A stretch of 64,000 nt of DNA from Brachymonas denitrificans (GCF_907163135.1 NZ_CAJQUA010000001.1:821001-885000), one strand, 5' to 3'; counted from the stretch's first letter, positions 19,148-30,931 are shown. Notes: generated by a model not told the origin, from the sequence alone. Made by a program: numbers and translations.

Positions 19148-19951
19148 TCAGACGAACGGAAAGGGTCCTGCAAACGCCAGCGTCGTCATCTCGTGCGTCA
19201 CCAGCCGGCCTTCCGGCGAGAAGGCGTGCAGCAGCAAGCCGGGCGGCTCCAGGGTCCAGGCCAGCGGGGCATCCGGAGCAAGATCCAGCGCCACCTGGTG
19301 GGCCGTGGAAGGCGCCACGATGGCACGAGTGTGGGCGAACCCGGTCTGGATATGACGGTGCATGTGGCCGGATATCAGTCCGTGCACGTGCGGGTGGCGC
19401 TGCACGATGGCCTCCAGCTCGGCAGCCCCTTCGATCAGCCCGATTTCGTCCATGCCGTCGATCAGCGTCCGGAAGGGAGGGTGGTGCAGGGCGATCAGCG
19501 TGGGGCGCTCCGAACATTGGCCAAGCGCGTTGTCGAGCCACGCCAGGCGTTCACTGCAGAGGTGGCCCTGGTCACGTCTTGGCACCACGGTATCCAGCGC
19601 GATCAACTGCATAGTACCGATGGGGACGCTGTATTGGGCAAAGCCGCCGGACATCCACGCCGGCTGCTCCGGAAAGGCGTCGCGCAGCGTGGCACGGTCG
19701 TCGTGGTTGCCGGGCAGCAGATAGACGGGAACCGGGTCGAGCGGGGTCAGCAGATCTTTCAGCTGACGGTATTCTTCGGCCTGCCCGCGATCCACCAGAT
19801 CGCCGGTAATGACGACGGCATCCGGGCGCTGCGGCAAACGCTGAATGACCGTGACGGCCTGGCGCAGAAAGGTGGAGGTGTCGATGCGGCCATAGGCCAG
19901 TTCGCCCGGCCGGCTGATATGGGTATCGGAAAGCTGGACGATCAGGGTCAT
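19148..19951 (-). CDS. cpdA: Metallophosphoesterase, CpdA-like cyclic nucleotide phosphodiesterase
   Basis: 267 residues with the full calcineurin-like metal site: QLSDTHI, GDLVDRG, GNHDD, HHPP and GHMHRH in order. This spacing matches class III cyclic-AMP phosphodiesterases of the CpdA group, which hydrolyse 3',5'-cAMP in the cytoplasm. Substrate cannot be proved from sequence. The ATG at 19951 gives MTLIVQLSD, the normal start of the family; an upstream TTG is in frame but less likely. Bounded by a strong terminator upstream. Confidence 0.85.
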   Translation of the reverse strand: MTLIVQLSDTHISRPGELAYGRIDTSTFLRQAVTVIQRLPQRPDAVVITGDLVDRGQAEEYRQLKDLLTPLDPVPVYLLPGNHDDRATLRDAFPEQPAWMSGGFAQYSVPIGTMQLIALDTVVPRRDQGHLCSERLAWLDNALGQCSERPTLIALHHPPFRTLIDGMDEIGLIEGAAELEAIVQRHPHVHGLISGHMHRHIQTGFAHTRAIVAPSTAHQVALDLAPDAPLAWTLEPPGLLLHAFSPEGRLVTHEMTTLAFAGPFPFV

Positions 19952-20009
19952 GATGATGAGGTCGAGTTTGAACTGCAATTTTCATCGTACCTGATTCCGC
20001 CGCTCCATG

Positions 20010-20038
20010 AAAAACGCCCCGTCGAGGCGGGGCGTTTT
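20010..20038 (-). terminator. Intrinsic terminator after the rpoD-FKBP unit
   Basis: AAAACGCCCCG (20011-20021), six-base loop, CGGGGCGTTTT (20028-20038). On the minus strand the stem ends in a T-run, 19 bp after the FKBP stop codon. Confidence 0.9.
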
Positions 20039-20056
20039 GAAGTGCAGTGTGTGCGA

Positions 20057-20610
20057 TCAGCGCAGATCCAGCAGTTCCACGTCGAACTTGAGCGTGGCAT
20101 TGGGCGGAATCACGCCGCCGGCGCCGCGGGCGCCATAGCCCAGCTCGGGCGGAATGATCAGGGTGCGCTTGCCGCCCACTTTCATGCCGGCCACGCCTTC
20201 GTCCCAGCCGGCGATCACCATGCGCTGGCCCAGGCCAAAGGCGAAGGGCTGGCCACGGTCCTTGCTGGAGTCGAACTTGGCGCCTTGCTCGCCGTTGTTG
20301 TACAACCAGCCAGTGTAGTGCACCAGCACGTTCTGGCCGGCCTTGGCTTCGGCGCCGGTACCGACTTCGGTGTCGATGTACTGCAGGCCGGTGGGGGTGG
20401 TCACGGTATTGCTCATGGAAGCGTCCTTGTTGGGAGTAGAAGCTGAAGAAGCGGGGGCGGTTGCCGCAGAGGCTGCCGCAGATGCGGCATCTGCGCCGGC
20501 CAGCCTGGCCGGTTCGTTGGCGGGCTTGCACCCTGCCACCAGCACGGCAACTGCAATGGCGCATGCGGCGCCTGTCCTGGAGAAATTCCTGGTCGAGATC
20601 ATGTTCGCCA

Positions 20611-20611
<1 letters not shown>
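20057..20611 (-). CDS. FKBP-type peptidyl-prolyl cis-trans isomerase lipoprotein
   Basis: 184 residues. The N-terminal signal has lipobox LVAGC (Cys28), then an Ala/Ser-rich linker to about 65. A single FKBP domain follows, with landmarks [29 protein letters not shown] and the C-terminal FDVELLDL. It catalyses prolyl isomerisation, on the periplasmic side if lipidated. Its ATG overlaps the rpoD stop by one base (TGATG), implying translational coupling. An internal ATG at 20416, with AAGGA upstream, would give a 119-residue cytosolic FKBP lacking signal and linker. Confidence 0.88.
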
Positions 20612-23085
<2,474 letters not shown>

Positions 23086-23503
23086 GGATAACCCTTCCAC
23101 ATCCTTCAAGTGAGTGAATACAGCCTGCCGGATGCAGGGCGCGCAACAGAGTGCTTCCCATATGGGGAGCACATGCCGGAATTTCCAGTGGGGGAGTCAA
23201 CCCCGCCTTACGAAAATGCCTTCGCGGCTGCAGTTGCACAGGCAACCACAGGGGATGGCAGACGTGGGCAAGGGGGAAGGGCGAACATTTGGGATACAGT
23301 CCTTGCGAATGGGAGGCCGGTCGGGGTGCCGTGTTGACCCGCTGTTGGCCATGTTCGGAGGTGCTGCTGTCGCACTTGCCATGTCGAACTTTGGATTATA
23401 CCAATTGCATGGTTTTTCTGCAAGGTGCAAAAGGCCTGCCCGAGCCCTGCACCGTGCTGTCATTCAGAACGCCGGCCGGGTGCCGGCCGGCGCGCCTGGG
23501 CGT
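23086..23503 (-). other. rpoD leader and RNB 3' region, no gene seen
   Basis: This 418-bp stretch holds no convincing coding sequence. It contains the candidate rpoD promoter (23395-23423) and, next to the RNB stop, a GC-rich stem GCCGGCCGG-GTG-CCGGCCGGC (23471-23491) that could terminate the RNB transcript, though it lacks a T-tract. If the promoter is right, the rpoD leader is about 300 nt. Confidence 0.6.
23395..23423 (-). promoter_or_regulatory. Candidate sigma-70 promoter for rpoD
   Basis: Perfect TATAAT on the minus strand (23400-23395) with TTGCAG (23423-23418) 17 bp upstream. It lies in the RNB-rpoD gap about 310 bp before the rpoD start codon. Confidence 0.55.
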
Positions 23504-24982
23504 TCAGGACTGACATACCAGTTCGAAATCGATGAAGCCGCGTTCCACATCGGTAGACAGCAGCCGGGCACGCACGCGCTCGCCGACCTTGACGCGATCC
23601 CCGGCCGCCACCAGCAGCTTGCCTTCGGCCGGCGGCAGGAAGATACGCACCCAGGTGTTGCCGTTGGAGGAGCCGGTGACGATGCCGTCGAAGATCTCCC
23701 CCAGGTACTTGTCCAGCACCAACGCAGCTTCGGACTTGCGCATCTGGCGCTCGACCTTGTTGGCTGCGCCTTCCTGGCGCGTGCAGTGCGTGGCGAGGCT
23801 GGCCAGCTCGTCGATGGAGTAGGGGGCCGGCTGCTCCTTGAGCGTGGCCTTGAGCAGGCGTGCCGTGACCAGGTCGGGGAAGCGGCGGTTGGGGGCGGTG
23901 GAGTGCGAGTAGTCGCGCACTGCCAGGCCGAAGTGGCCCAGCTTGGGGCCGCCCGGCACTTCCACCACGTATTCGCCTGCGCCCATCAGCTTGATGATGG
24001 TAAGCGAGAGATCCGGGAAGCGCTCGGGATCGAGCTTGCGGCGCTTGGCGAGGAAGTTTTCCAGCGCCAGTGCGTCGGGCTCTTCGGGCAGGGTTTCGTT
24101 GTATTCGGCTGCCACTGCCACGATCTTGAGCCAGCGTTCGGGCGATCGCACCACGCGGCGCAGCGAGGGGCGGCGGTGCGCGGCCAGGAAGCGCGCGGTG
24201 ACGCCGTTCGTGGCGATCATGAATTCCTCGATCAGCTGGCGGGCGCGGTTCTGCACCTGCTGGCGGATCTCGATCACCTTTTCGCCGTCGAACACGGCCT
24301 TGGGCTGGAAGGTCTGGAATTCGAGCGCTCCCTGTTCGCGGCGGCATGCGCGCAGCTGCTGGGCGATCGAATCCTGCGTGCGCAGCTGCTGGTCCATGCC
24401 TGGAACGGCGGCCGCAGCGGGTGGCAGCGGACCGTCGCCGTCGATCCAGGCCGAGACCGAATCGTAGGCCAGCTTGGCCTTGTTATGGACGCGGGCGCGA
24501 TAGATGCTGGAGGCGGACATGCTGCCATCGGGCTGGAAGCTCATGTCCGTCACCATGGCCAGGCGCGGGCCGTCGGGGTTGAGCGAGGTGAGATCGGTGG
24601 AGAGCTTCTCGGGCAGCATCGGAAAGATCACGGCCGAGGTGTAGACCGAGGTGGTGTTGTGGCGGGCGTGCTGGTCGATGGGGGTGTCCTTGCGCACCAG
24701 CGCGTCCACATCGGCGATGGCCACCAGAATGCGCACGGCGCCGCCGGGCAGCATTTCGCTCACGGTGAGCTGGTCGAGGTCACGCGAATCGTCGTTGTCG
24801 ATCGAGCACCACAGCAGGTCCGTCAGGTCGCGCACTTCGCCGCCGTGCGGTTCGCCGAGATGGGTGATGGCGGCGAGCTGGTCCAGGGCAGCGGGCGAGA
24901 ATTCGGGCTTGAGGCCGCGTTCGCGCATGGCGCGGACGGCAAGGGCTTCCAGGTCGTGCTTTTCGTGGGCGGAGTGTTTCAC
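23504..24982 (-). CDS. RNB-domain exoribonuclease (RNase II/R family)
   Basis: 492 residues from the GTG at 24982. The catalytic RNB domain is recognised by IDNDDSRDLDQL (Mg-binding aspartates) and the late RDYSHSTAPNRRFPDL. A C-terminal S1-like beta barrel ends in GFIDFELV. It degrades single-stranded RNA 3' to 5'. It lacks the N-terminal cold-shock domains of RNase R, so it is a short variant. GTG 24982 has AAGGA seven bases upstream; an ATG at 25060 would add 26 residues including a Pro-rich run. The CoA-transferase gene ends just upstream. Confidence 0.88.
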   Translation of the reverse strand: MKHSAHEKHDLEALAVRAMRERGLKPEFSPAALDQLAAITHLGEPHGGEVRDLTDLLWCSIDNDDSRDLDQLTVSEMLPGGAVRILVAIADVDALVRKDTPIDQHARHNTTSVYTSAVIFPMLPEKLSTDLTSLNPDGPRLAMVTDMSFQPDGSMSASSIYRARVHNKAKLAYDSVSAWIDGDGPLPPAAAAVPGMDQQLRTQDSIAQQLRACRREQGALEFQTFQPKAVFDGEKVIEIRQQVQNRARQLIEEFMIATNGVTARFLAAHRRPSLRRVVRSPERWLKIVAVAAEYNETLPEEPDALALENFLAKRRKLDPERFPDLSLTIIKLMGAGEYVVEVPGGPKLGHFGLAVRDYSHSTAPNRRFPDLVTARLLKATLKEQPAPYSIDELASLATHCTRQEGAANKVERQMRKSEAALVLDKYLGEIFDGIVTGSSNGNTWVRIFLPPAEGKLLVAAGDRVKVGERVRARLLSTDVERGFIDFELVCQS

Positions 24983-25083
24983 GCGGGGGTCCTTTGTTCC
25001 GGGCGGAGGAATCGGCGGGAGCGGGTTTTCTGGCTGGACATGGGTTCCCCGGTTTGTCATTCGGGGGTGGAGGCGTTGCGGTG

Positions 25084-25974
25084 TCAGTCCCGGGGCAGGG
25101 TCTCCAGCGGAATGTCCTTCTCCAGTGCCAGCTTGTCGAGCTGCTTGCGCGTCTTGCCCGCCAGCCACTTCTCGATGGCCTGGCGCGAGCTGTCGAGCAG
25201 GATGCTGTCGGGCACGGTGGGGTCGATGCCGGCTTCGGCGCAGACGCGCTGGTAGAAGTGCGGCTCCAGCGCAGCCAGGGCGACGCGGCCGTCCTTGCAG
25301 GCATAGACGCGGTAGCCTACATGGCCTCCGCCGGTCAGGGCCTTGGGATGCTGCATGTCGAAGCTGGTGCGGGGACGTGCCAGATAGGACACGGCCTGGC
25401 TGAGGCCGACTTCGATCAGCGTGCCCTTGGCGTGTTTCTGGCGATGCAGCACGCACTGCAAAACGGCCTCGCTCGCCATGAGCGAGCCGGCCATGTCGGC
25501 AAACAGCGTGGGCGGCAGGTTCAGGCCGGTGACCAGGCCGTTCTGGGCCTGGTAGGTCAGGTCGTGGCCGGCTTCATCGGGGTTGGTGGTGCTGCCGTAG
25601 ATGGCGACCAGCGAGAGGTGCGGATGCTGCTTGTGCAGGGTCTTCCAGTCCACGCCGAGCTTCTGCATGGCGCTCTGGCGAAAGGACGTGATCAGCACAT
25701 CGGCTTTTTCGAGCTGCCTGTGCAGCTGGCGCTGGCCCTGTTCGGTCTTGAGGTTGACGGGCAGCACCTTGATGCCGTCATGCATCTCGGCGTGGCCGGC
25801 CGGGCTGTAGATGTGCATCGGGTCGCTGGTGGTCTGGCCCGCGGGGGCAGGGGGTTCCAGCTTGATGCAGGTGGCGCCCATCTCCTTGCAGCGTTGCAGG
25901 GCAGCGGGGCCGGGCAGGTTGAGGGCGAGGCTGACGACGCGCACGCCGCGCAGGACCTTGAGGGGTTTGCTCAT
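25084..25974 (-). CDS. Class III CoA-transferase (CaiB/BaiF family), short form
   Basis: 296 residues, about 100 fewer than typical family-III CoA-transferases. The start (MSKPLKVLRGVRVVSLALNLPGP) and the catalytic-aspartate context LFADMAGSLMASEAVL are recognisable, as are GGGHVGYRVYACKDG and EVGLSQAVSYLA. The family moves CoA between carboxylic acids or racemises 2-methylacyl-CoA. The usual segment around the substrate Asn/Arg after the first 60 residues is reduced. GGAG lies six bases before ATG 25974. It may pair functionally with the ETF/acyl-CoA genes, but nothing here shows the substrate. Confidence 0.8.
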   Translation of the reverse strand: MSKPLKVLRGVRVVSLALNLPGPAALQRCKEMGATCIKLEPPAPAGQTTSDPMHIYSPAGHAEMHDGIKVLPVNLKTEQGQRQLHRQLEKADVLITSFRQSAMQKLGVDWKTLHKQHPHLSLVAIYGSTTNPDEAGHDLTYQAQNGLVTGLNLPPTLFADMAGSLMASEAVLQCVLHRQKHAKGTLIEVGLSQAVSYLARPRTSFDMQHPKALTGGGHVGYRVYACKDGRVALAALEPHFYQRVCAEAGIDPTVPDSILLDSSRQAIEKWLAGKTRKQLDKLALEKDIPLETLPRD

Positions 25975-26166
25975 GGAGTCTCCGGATATTGTTCTGGCTC
26001 TGTGTCCGCGCGGAAAGCAGGCTCGCACGGATGACTCACTTTAACGCAGCAACGTGGCGGTTTGCCGTGGGGTCAATGCGCGACGCGGCAAGGATGCGGA
26101 AATTTGCCAAAAATTTGGCGGCGGCTTGCCGGATGGGCGTACAAAAGGCTACAATCACCGTCTTTG

Positions 26167-26243
<77 letters not shown>

Positions 26244-26351
26244 AGACATGACAAAGGACTGGCGAAATGCTTTGCCGGTCCTTTTTCTTTTCCTGCCTTG
26301 GCCTGCAGCTTCTTGCTGCTGTGTGCGCTGGGTAGAATGGCAGCCGTTTCA

Positions 26352-26428
26352 CTGCCCGTAGCTCAACTGGATAGAGCAGCTGCCTTCTAAGCAGCAGGTC
26401 GGGGGTTCGAGTCCCTCCGGGCAGGCCA
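26352..26428 (+). tRNA. tRNA-Arg (anticodon TCT)
   Basis: 77 nt including encoded CCA. The acceptor arms CTGCCCG and CGGGCAG pair fully. The anticodon loop CTTCTAA gives TCT, reading AGA/AGG, which are rare codons in this high-GC genome. The T arm GGGGG-TTCGAGT-CCCTC has one G-T pair. It lies 108 bp after tRNA-Pro and 19 bp before dsbB. Confidence 0.95.
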
Positions 26429-26447
26429 ATTTTCTGCAGGTGGCCCC

Positions 26448-26969
26448 ATGCAAGCGCTGATTTCCCTGTTCTTCGACACGCCGCGACGTACTCTGGCCTG
26501 GATTGCTGTTGTGGTTGCGGGCATGCTGGCGTTTGGGCTGAACCTGCAATACAACGGTGGACTCACGCCATGTCCGATGTGCATCGTGCAGCGCTACCTG
26601 TATATTCTGGTGCTGCTGCTGGCGCTGGCCGGCTGGGCGGGCAAGGGGTGCCGCTGGCATGCGGCGAGTTATCTTCTGATCGTGCCGGTGGCGGCTGCGG
26701 GGGCGTTTGTGGCGGCGCGCCAGTCCTGGCTGCAGTGGTATCCGCCCGAGTTCTACAGTTGCGGCCGCGACTTCTACGGCATGATCGAGCAGATGCCGCT
26801 GAGTCAGGCGCTGCCCAAGATCTTTGCCGGCAGCGGTGATTGCACGGCGGTGGACTGGACTTTTCTCGGCGGCACGATCGCCAACTGGTCTTTCGTGGGC
26901 TTTGTGGCCCTGATCGTGATCGGCATCGGCTGGCTGCTGCGCATGCGCAGGCAATGTGCGGCAAAGTAA
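26448..26969 (+). CDS. dsbB: Disulfide bond formation protein DsbB
   Basis: 173 residues, four predicted membrane helices. The quinone-proximal pair is CPMC (Cys42/Cys45). The second periplasmic pair is Cys106 (YSCGRD) and Cys133 (SGDC). It reoxidises DsbA and passes electrons to ubiquinone in the inner membrane. It follows tRNA-Arg by 19 bp and may be read from the tRNA promoter. Confidence 0.95.
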   Translation: MQALISLFFDTPRRTLAWIAVVVAGMLAFGLNLQYNGGLTPCPMCIVQRYLYILVLLLALAGWAGKGCRWHAASYLLIVPVAAAGAFVAARQSWLQWYPPEFYSCGRDFYGMIEQMPLSQALPKIFAGSGDCTAVDWTFLGGTIANWSFVGFVALIVIGIGWLLRMRRQCAAK

Positions 26970-27056
26970 CAGGCACAATAAGGCAAGGCCTCTGGAAATC
27001 CAGTGGCCTTGCTGTTTCAGGAGGCCGACCATGCCAGCCTCTTGCCGGACCGGCGC

Positions 27057-28208
27057 TTACTTGTTCTTGGCCAGCAGTTCGAAGGCGTTGCGCACTTCAC
27101 CCATGGGGCGCTCGCCCGTTTCGTAGATGTTGTTGGCGCGACCGACCAGCAGGGTGTCGAGCGTGCCGATGTTGTCCAGAGCCTTGTTGGCGTAGGGCAC
27201 CTTGTTCAGCACGTAGCGCATGGCGTTGAGGCGGGCGCGCTTCTTGCAGTCGGACTTGATGACGGTCCAGGGGGCGTCCACGGTGTCGGTTTCGAAGAAC
27301 ATGGCTTCCTTGGCGCGGGTGTAGTCGTCCCACTTGTCCAGCGAGGCCTTGTCGATCGGGCTGAGTTTCCACTGCTTGAGCGGGTGCAGCTCGCGCTCCT
27401 TGAAGCGGCGGCGCTGCTCGTCGCGGCTGACGGAGAACCAGAACTTGAACAGGAACACGCCGCTGCGGGTGAGCATGCGCTCGAACAGCGGGGCCTGCAG
27501 CATGAATTCGCGGTATTCCTCATCGGTGCAGAAACCCATCACGCGCTCGACGCCGGAACGGTTGTACCAGGAGCGGTCGAACAGCACGATTTCCCCGTGC
27601 GTGGGCAGGTTCTTCACGTAGCGCTGGAAGTACCACTGGCCACGCTCCTCGTCGGTCGGCTTTTCCAGGGCCACCACGCGCGCGCCGCGCGGGTTCAGGT
27701 GCTCCATGAAGCGCTTGATGGTGCCGCCCTTGCCGGCTGCATCGCGGCCTTCGAACACGATCACCACACGGGCGCCGGTCTCCTTGACCCAGGCCTGCAG
27801 CTTGAGCAGTTCTACCTGAAGCGAGTACTTCTGCTTCTCGTAGTTCTTGCGGCTCATCAGGTTCTTGTAGGGGTAGCCGCCCTTGCGCCAGTCGGGAGCC
27901 AGCTCCTCGTCGGCAGAGACGTTCTGGCGTACCACGGAGCTGTCGATGGCCAGCATGCGCTTGAGGGCTTCGACCTCGTCCTTTGAGGCGCGGGACAGCA
28001 GCGTCTGCATGGCCTCGAGCTTGTCCTCGGCCTGTTCCAGGATCTGCTCGATGGCAACACTGCGGCGCGTCATGGCGGACATGGAGGCATCATGCGTGGC
28101 GACCTTGTCGATGTTCTCGACGGCACTCTTGCCGATCACCACGTCACCGGAACGCACCAGACGTGTGGGATCCTTGAGGGAGATGGGGGTGGTTTTGCGG
28201 GTCACCAT
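27057..28208 (-). CDS. ppk2: Polyphosphate kinase 2 family protein
   Basis: 383 residues. The PPK2 domain has Walker A GRDAAGKGG (154-162), the lid arginines around RGARVVALEKPT, and Walker B in IVLFDRSWYNRSGVERVMGF. An extra 110-residue N-terminal helical part is present. The family transfers phosphate between polyphosphate and nucleotides; a single-domain protein with this N-terminus is usually class I, favouring GDP or ADP. AAGGAG lies eight bases before ATG 28208, chosen over an upstream in-frame start. Confidence 0.92.
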   Translation of the reverse strand: MVTRKTTPISLKDPTRLVRSGDVVIGKSAVENIDKVATHDASMSAMTRRSVAIEQILEQAEDKLEAMQTLLSRASKDEVEALKRMLAIDSSVVRQNVSADEELAPDWRKGGYPYKNLMSRKNYEKQKYSLQVELLKLQAWVKETGARVVIVFEGRDAAGKGGTIKRFMEHLNPRGARVVALEKPTDEERGQWYFQRYVKNLPTHGEIVLFDRSWYNRSGVERVMGFCTDEEYREFMLQAPLFERMLTRSGVFLFKFWFSVSRDEQRRRFKERELHPLKQWKLSPIDKASLDKWDDYTRAKEAMFFETDTVDAPWTVIKSDCKKRARLNAMRYVLNKVPYANKALDNIGTLDTLLVGRANNIYETGERPMGEVRNAFELLAKNK

Positions 28209-28287
28209 GCAGGAAACTCCTTTTTCAGATTGACATTCGATACGGGCCACGGGCACGGCAGCAATTGCCTGCCGCGGGATGCGTGGC

Positions 28288-29637
28288 TTACTGCAGCTTC
28301 TTCACCAGCACCAGGCTCTTGCGGTCCCAGTTGTACTTGCGCTTGCGGGCTTCCGGAAGCCAGGTCGGATCAACCACGGTGAAGCCGCGCTTGATGAACC
28401 AGTGCATGGTGCGGGTGGTGAGGACGAAAATGCTTTTCAGGCCCATTGCGCGGGCGCGCTGCTCGATGCGGCGCAGCAGCTTGTCGCCGTCGCCCTGGCC
28501 CTGCACTTGCGGGCTGACGGTGACCGAGGCCATTTCGCCGGTGCCGTCTTCGGGGTAGGGATAGAGCGCGGCGCAGCCGAAGATCACGCCGTCGTGCTCG
28601 ATGATGGTGTAGTGGTCGGCATCGCGCTCGATTTCGGTGCGGCTGCGCTTGACCAGGGTGCCGTCCTTCTCGAAGGGCTCGATCAGCTGCAGGATGCCGC
28701 CCACGTCCTCGATGGTGGCTTCGCGCAGGCTTTCGAGCTTTTCGTCGACCACCATGCTGCCGATGCCATCGTGCGTGTAGATTTCAAGCAGGATGGAGCC
28801 ATCGACCAGATAGGGCACGATGTGGCTGCGTTCCACGCCGTTCTTGCAGGCAGTGACGCAGTACTGCAGATGAAAGCCCATGTCGGACGGCTTTTCGGCC
28901 GGCGGCAACTGCGCCAGCAGCTCTTCGGCGTAGGCCAGGGGCAGTTCGGTGTCAATGGGGTTGTCGTCCGCCGGGGGATCGAGCGGGCGCAGGCGGATGC
29001 CGCCGTTGTCCGTCAGGAAGATCAGCTTGTCGGCATGGAGTTCGCTGGCGACTTCGGTGGCCACGTTCTCCATGGTGAGGTTGAAGGCTTCGCCCGTGGG
29101 CGAAAAACCCAGCGGAGACAGCAGTACCATGGCGCCGCCATCGAGCATGGTCTGGATGGCGGTGGCGTCGACCTTGCGCACGAGGCCTGAGTGCTGGTAA
29201 TCGATGCCGTCGACGATGCCGACCGGGCGTGCCGTGAGGAAGTTGCCCGAAATGATGCGTACGGTAGCGCCGGCCATGGGCGTGTTGGGCAGGCCCTGGC
29301 TGAAGGCGGCTTCGACTTCGTAGCGCAGCTGGCCGGCGGCCTCGAGCGCGCAGTCCAGCGCCACGCTGTCGGTGACGCGGGTGCCCTTGTAGAAATGGGG
29401 TTCGTAGCCCTTGGCGCGGAGCTGTTCGTTCACCTGCGGACGGAAGCCGTGCACCAGCACGATCTGCACGCCCATGCTCTGGATAAGTGCCAGATCCTGC
29501 GCGATGTTGCCGAGTTTGCCGGCAGCAATGGCCTCGCCAGGCACCCCGATCACGATCGTCTTGCCACGGTGCATGTGGATGTAGGGCGCAACGGAACGGA
29601 ACCAGGGAACAAAGGTGAAGTTGAAGACGCCGGACAT
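28288..29637 (-). CDS. argA: N-acetylglutamate synthase
   Basis: 449 residues. An N-terminal amino acid kinase domain (GKTIVIGVPGEAI to about 290) is joined to a C-terminal GNAT acetyltransferase domain (IFGCAALYPYPEDGTGEMA, VSPQVQGQGDGDKLL). This is the ArgA form that acetylates glutamate with acetyl-CoA, the first step of arginine synthesis, with the kinase domain serving as the arginine sensor. The start MSGVFNFTFVPWFR at 29637 matches the family; an upstream in-frame ATG at 29721 adds 28 residues of low similarity. Confidence 0.93.
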   Translation of the reverse strand: MSGVFNFTFVPWFRSVAPYIHMHRGKTIVIGVPGEAIAAGKLGNIAQDLALIQSMGVQIVLVHGFRPQVNEQLRAKGYEPHFYKGTRVTDSVALDCALEAAGQLRYEVEAAFSQGLPNTPMAGATVRIISGNFLTARPVGIVDGIDYQHSGLVRKVDATAIQTMLDGGAMVLLSPLGFSPTGEAFNLTMENVATEVASELHADKLIFLTDNGGIRLRPLDPPADDNPIDTELPLAYAEELLAQLPPAEKPSDMGFHLQYCVTACKNGVERSHIVPYLVDGSILLEIYTHDGIGSMVVDEKLESLREATIEDVGGILQLIEPFEKDGTLVKRSRTEIERDADHYTIIEHDGVIFGCAALYPYPEDGTGEMASVTVSPQVQGQGDGDKLLRRIEQRARAMGLKSIFVLTTRTMHWFIKRGFTVVDPTWLPEARKRKYNWDRKSLVLVKKLQ

Positions 29638-29854
29638 CGGAGGGCAGGGGATTTCTTGTTCGATTCTTGCAGGAGCTTGCAGGTCGCTTGCGGGAATAAA
29701 TTTCGCGCGCGCGACTGCCATGCCCGGATTGTCCGCCTTTTCCTTTCGGGGTAAAAGGTCTTGCGTGCTCCAGCATGTGAATTAGTTACGCAAGTGTTGC
29801 CCTGATGCAGCCTGTGTTGTCAACTTTGGTGATATGAGGAGTTTCCCGGAGTTG

Positions 29855-30931
29855 TCAGGGGCCTGCCAGAGGTACGCGCTTCTGCCATTGGGGAGGTAAC
29901 AGGTCGAACAACGGGGTGGGGTCGCGTTGCAGGCGGCGTGCGTCGGGAGCTGGCGAACCGTCGATGAAGGGCGACGCTGGGGCCAGGTTGACGTTGGCAA
30001 GTTGCGACATCCAGCCAATGTCGACACCACCCGCACTGTTCGGACGGGAGTAGATCAGTTCCAGCATCCTCCTTGCCGGGAGGTTCCCCTTGGCGCTGGC
30101 CAGCCGATAGAGCCGTATGGCTTCCGTGAAATTTCTGGGTCGACCGTCGCCACGATGGTTGGCGCGGGCCGCACGGTAAATGTCCTCCGCCGGACTGTTG
30201 GCATCCGGGTAGCGTCCTTGTCTCGTGCTATCCGGTTGCTGGACAATGCGGATGTCGGCTTGGGCGGATGCTGCGTGCGGGGCGTCCTGCCGGACATGTC
30301 CGGAGGCCTTTGGCAGATTGTTGCTGGTTGCCGCACGCAAGCCCAGCTCGATTTCTGCCTGTACATCGCCGGAGCGTGCCGCACGTCGCAGCAGTTGCCT
30401 GGAACTGGCAGTGTCACTGCTACGGAAGGCCGTACCATGGCGGGTGCTAAGCAGCCAGGCAAGGTAATCGGCTCGGCCTGGATGCGTATGCCTGAGTTCC
30501 GTGATATGCACGGATGCAGCCTCGAGGTTCTTCTCTCCGTTGCAGGCCTCCATGTGACACCATGCAAGCCCGGCATGTGCCCAGCCTTGCCCGCCCAGAT
30601 CCAGTGAGCGGGCGAACCAGTCGAAGGCTTGCGGAAGGTCTGCGCGCGTGCCTGCACCATGCAGGTAGATGAGGCCCAGCAGCCAAGCCGCATCGGCAGC
30701 GGAAGCGCTTCCACGGGGTGATCCATTCACTTCCCACTTCAGGCGGGATATTTCCTGCTCGAATGCCGGGTCAGGGATCGTCAGGCTGGTAGAGGCAGTC
30801 GGGCCAGCGCCGGGGAAGGGCTTGTCCATGCCTTGTGCACACGCTGCACCATTACCGCCCAAGGTGAACAGCAGGATGACAGCGGAAGTTGCAGACTTGC
30901 CGTGGCGAGTCAGAGTGGACAGTTTGGACAT
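29855..30931 (-). CDS. Secreted Sel1/TPR-like repeat protein of the amyloid-type locus
   Basis: 358 residues with a Sec signal peptide (n-region KLSTLTRHGK, hydrophobic core, likely cleavage after ACA at 32). At least two Sel1-like helical repeats are visible: AWLLGLIYLHGAGTRADLPQ and ARANHRGDGRPRNFTEAIRL, with other helix pairs between. Sel1 proteins act as adaptors for protein-protein contacts, here in the periplasm. It begins 26 bp after the CsgG-like gene and is last in the operon, so an assembly or accessory role for the fibre is inferred. I do not recognise an orthologue by name. The start at 30931 is preferred for the signal peptide. Confidence 0.75.
   Translation of the reverse strand: MSKLSTLTRHGKSATSAVILLFTLGGNGAACAQGMDKPFPGAGPTASTSLTIPDPAFEQEISRLKWEVNGSPRGSASAADAAWLLGLIYLHGAGTRADLPQAFDWFARSLDLGGQGWAHAGLAWCHMEACNGEKNLEAASVHITELRHTHPGRADYLAWLLSTRHGTAFRSSDTASSRQLLRRAARSGDVQAEIELGLRAATSNNLPKASGHVRQDAPHAASAQADIRIVQQPDSTRQGRYPDANSPAEDIYRAARANHRGDGRPRNFTEAIRLYRLASAKGNLPARRMLELIYSRPNSAGGVDIGWMSQLANVNLAPASPFIDGSPAPDARRLQRDPTPLFDLLPPQWQKRVPLAGP

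Noticed and set aside
23110-23337. 75-residue plus-strand frame in the rpoD leader
   Set aside because: No ribosome binding site or family; it runs against the candidate rpoD promoter.
25060-25060. ATG at 25060 as the start of the RNB gene
   Set aside because: It would add a Pro-rich 26-residue stretch with no Shine-Dalgarno. GTG 24982 has AAGGA at a good distance, though the longer form cannot be excluded.
29789-29823. Consensus TTGACA (minus strand 29823-29818) as an argA promoter
   Set aside because: The sequence 17 bp downstream, GCAACA, is not a -10 box, and no nearby alternative fits.
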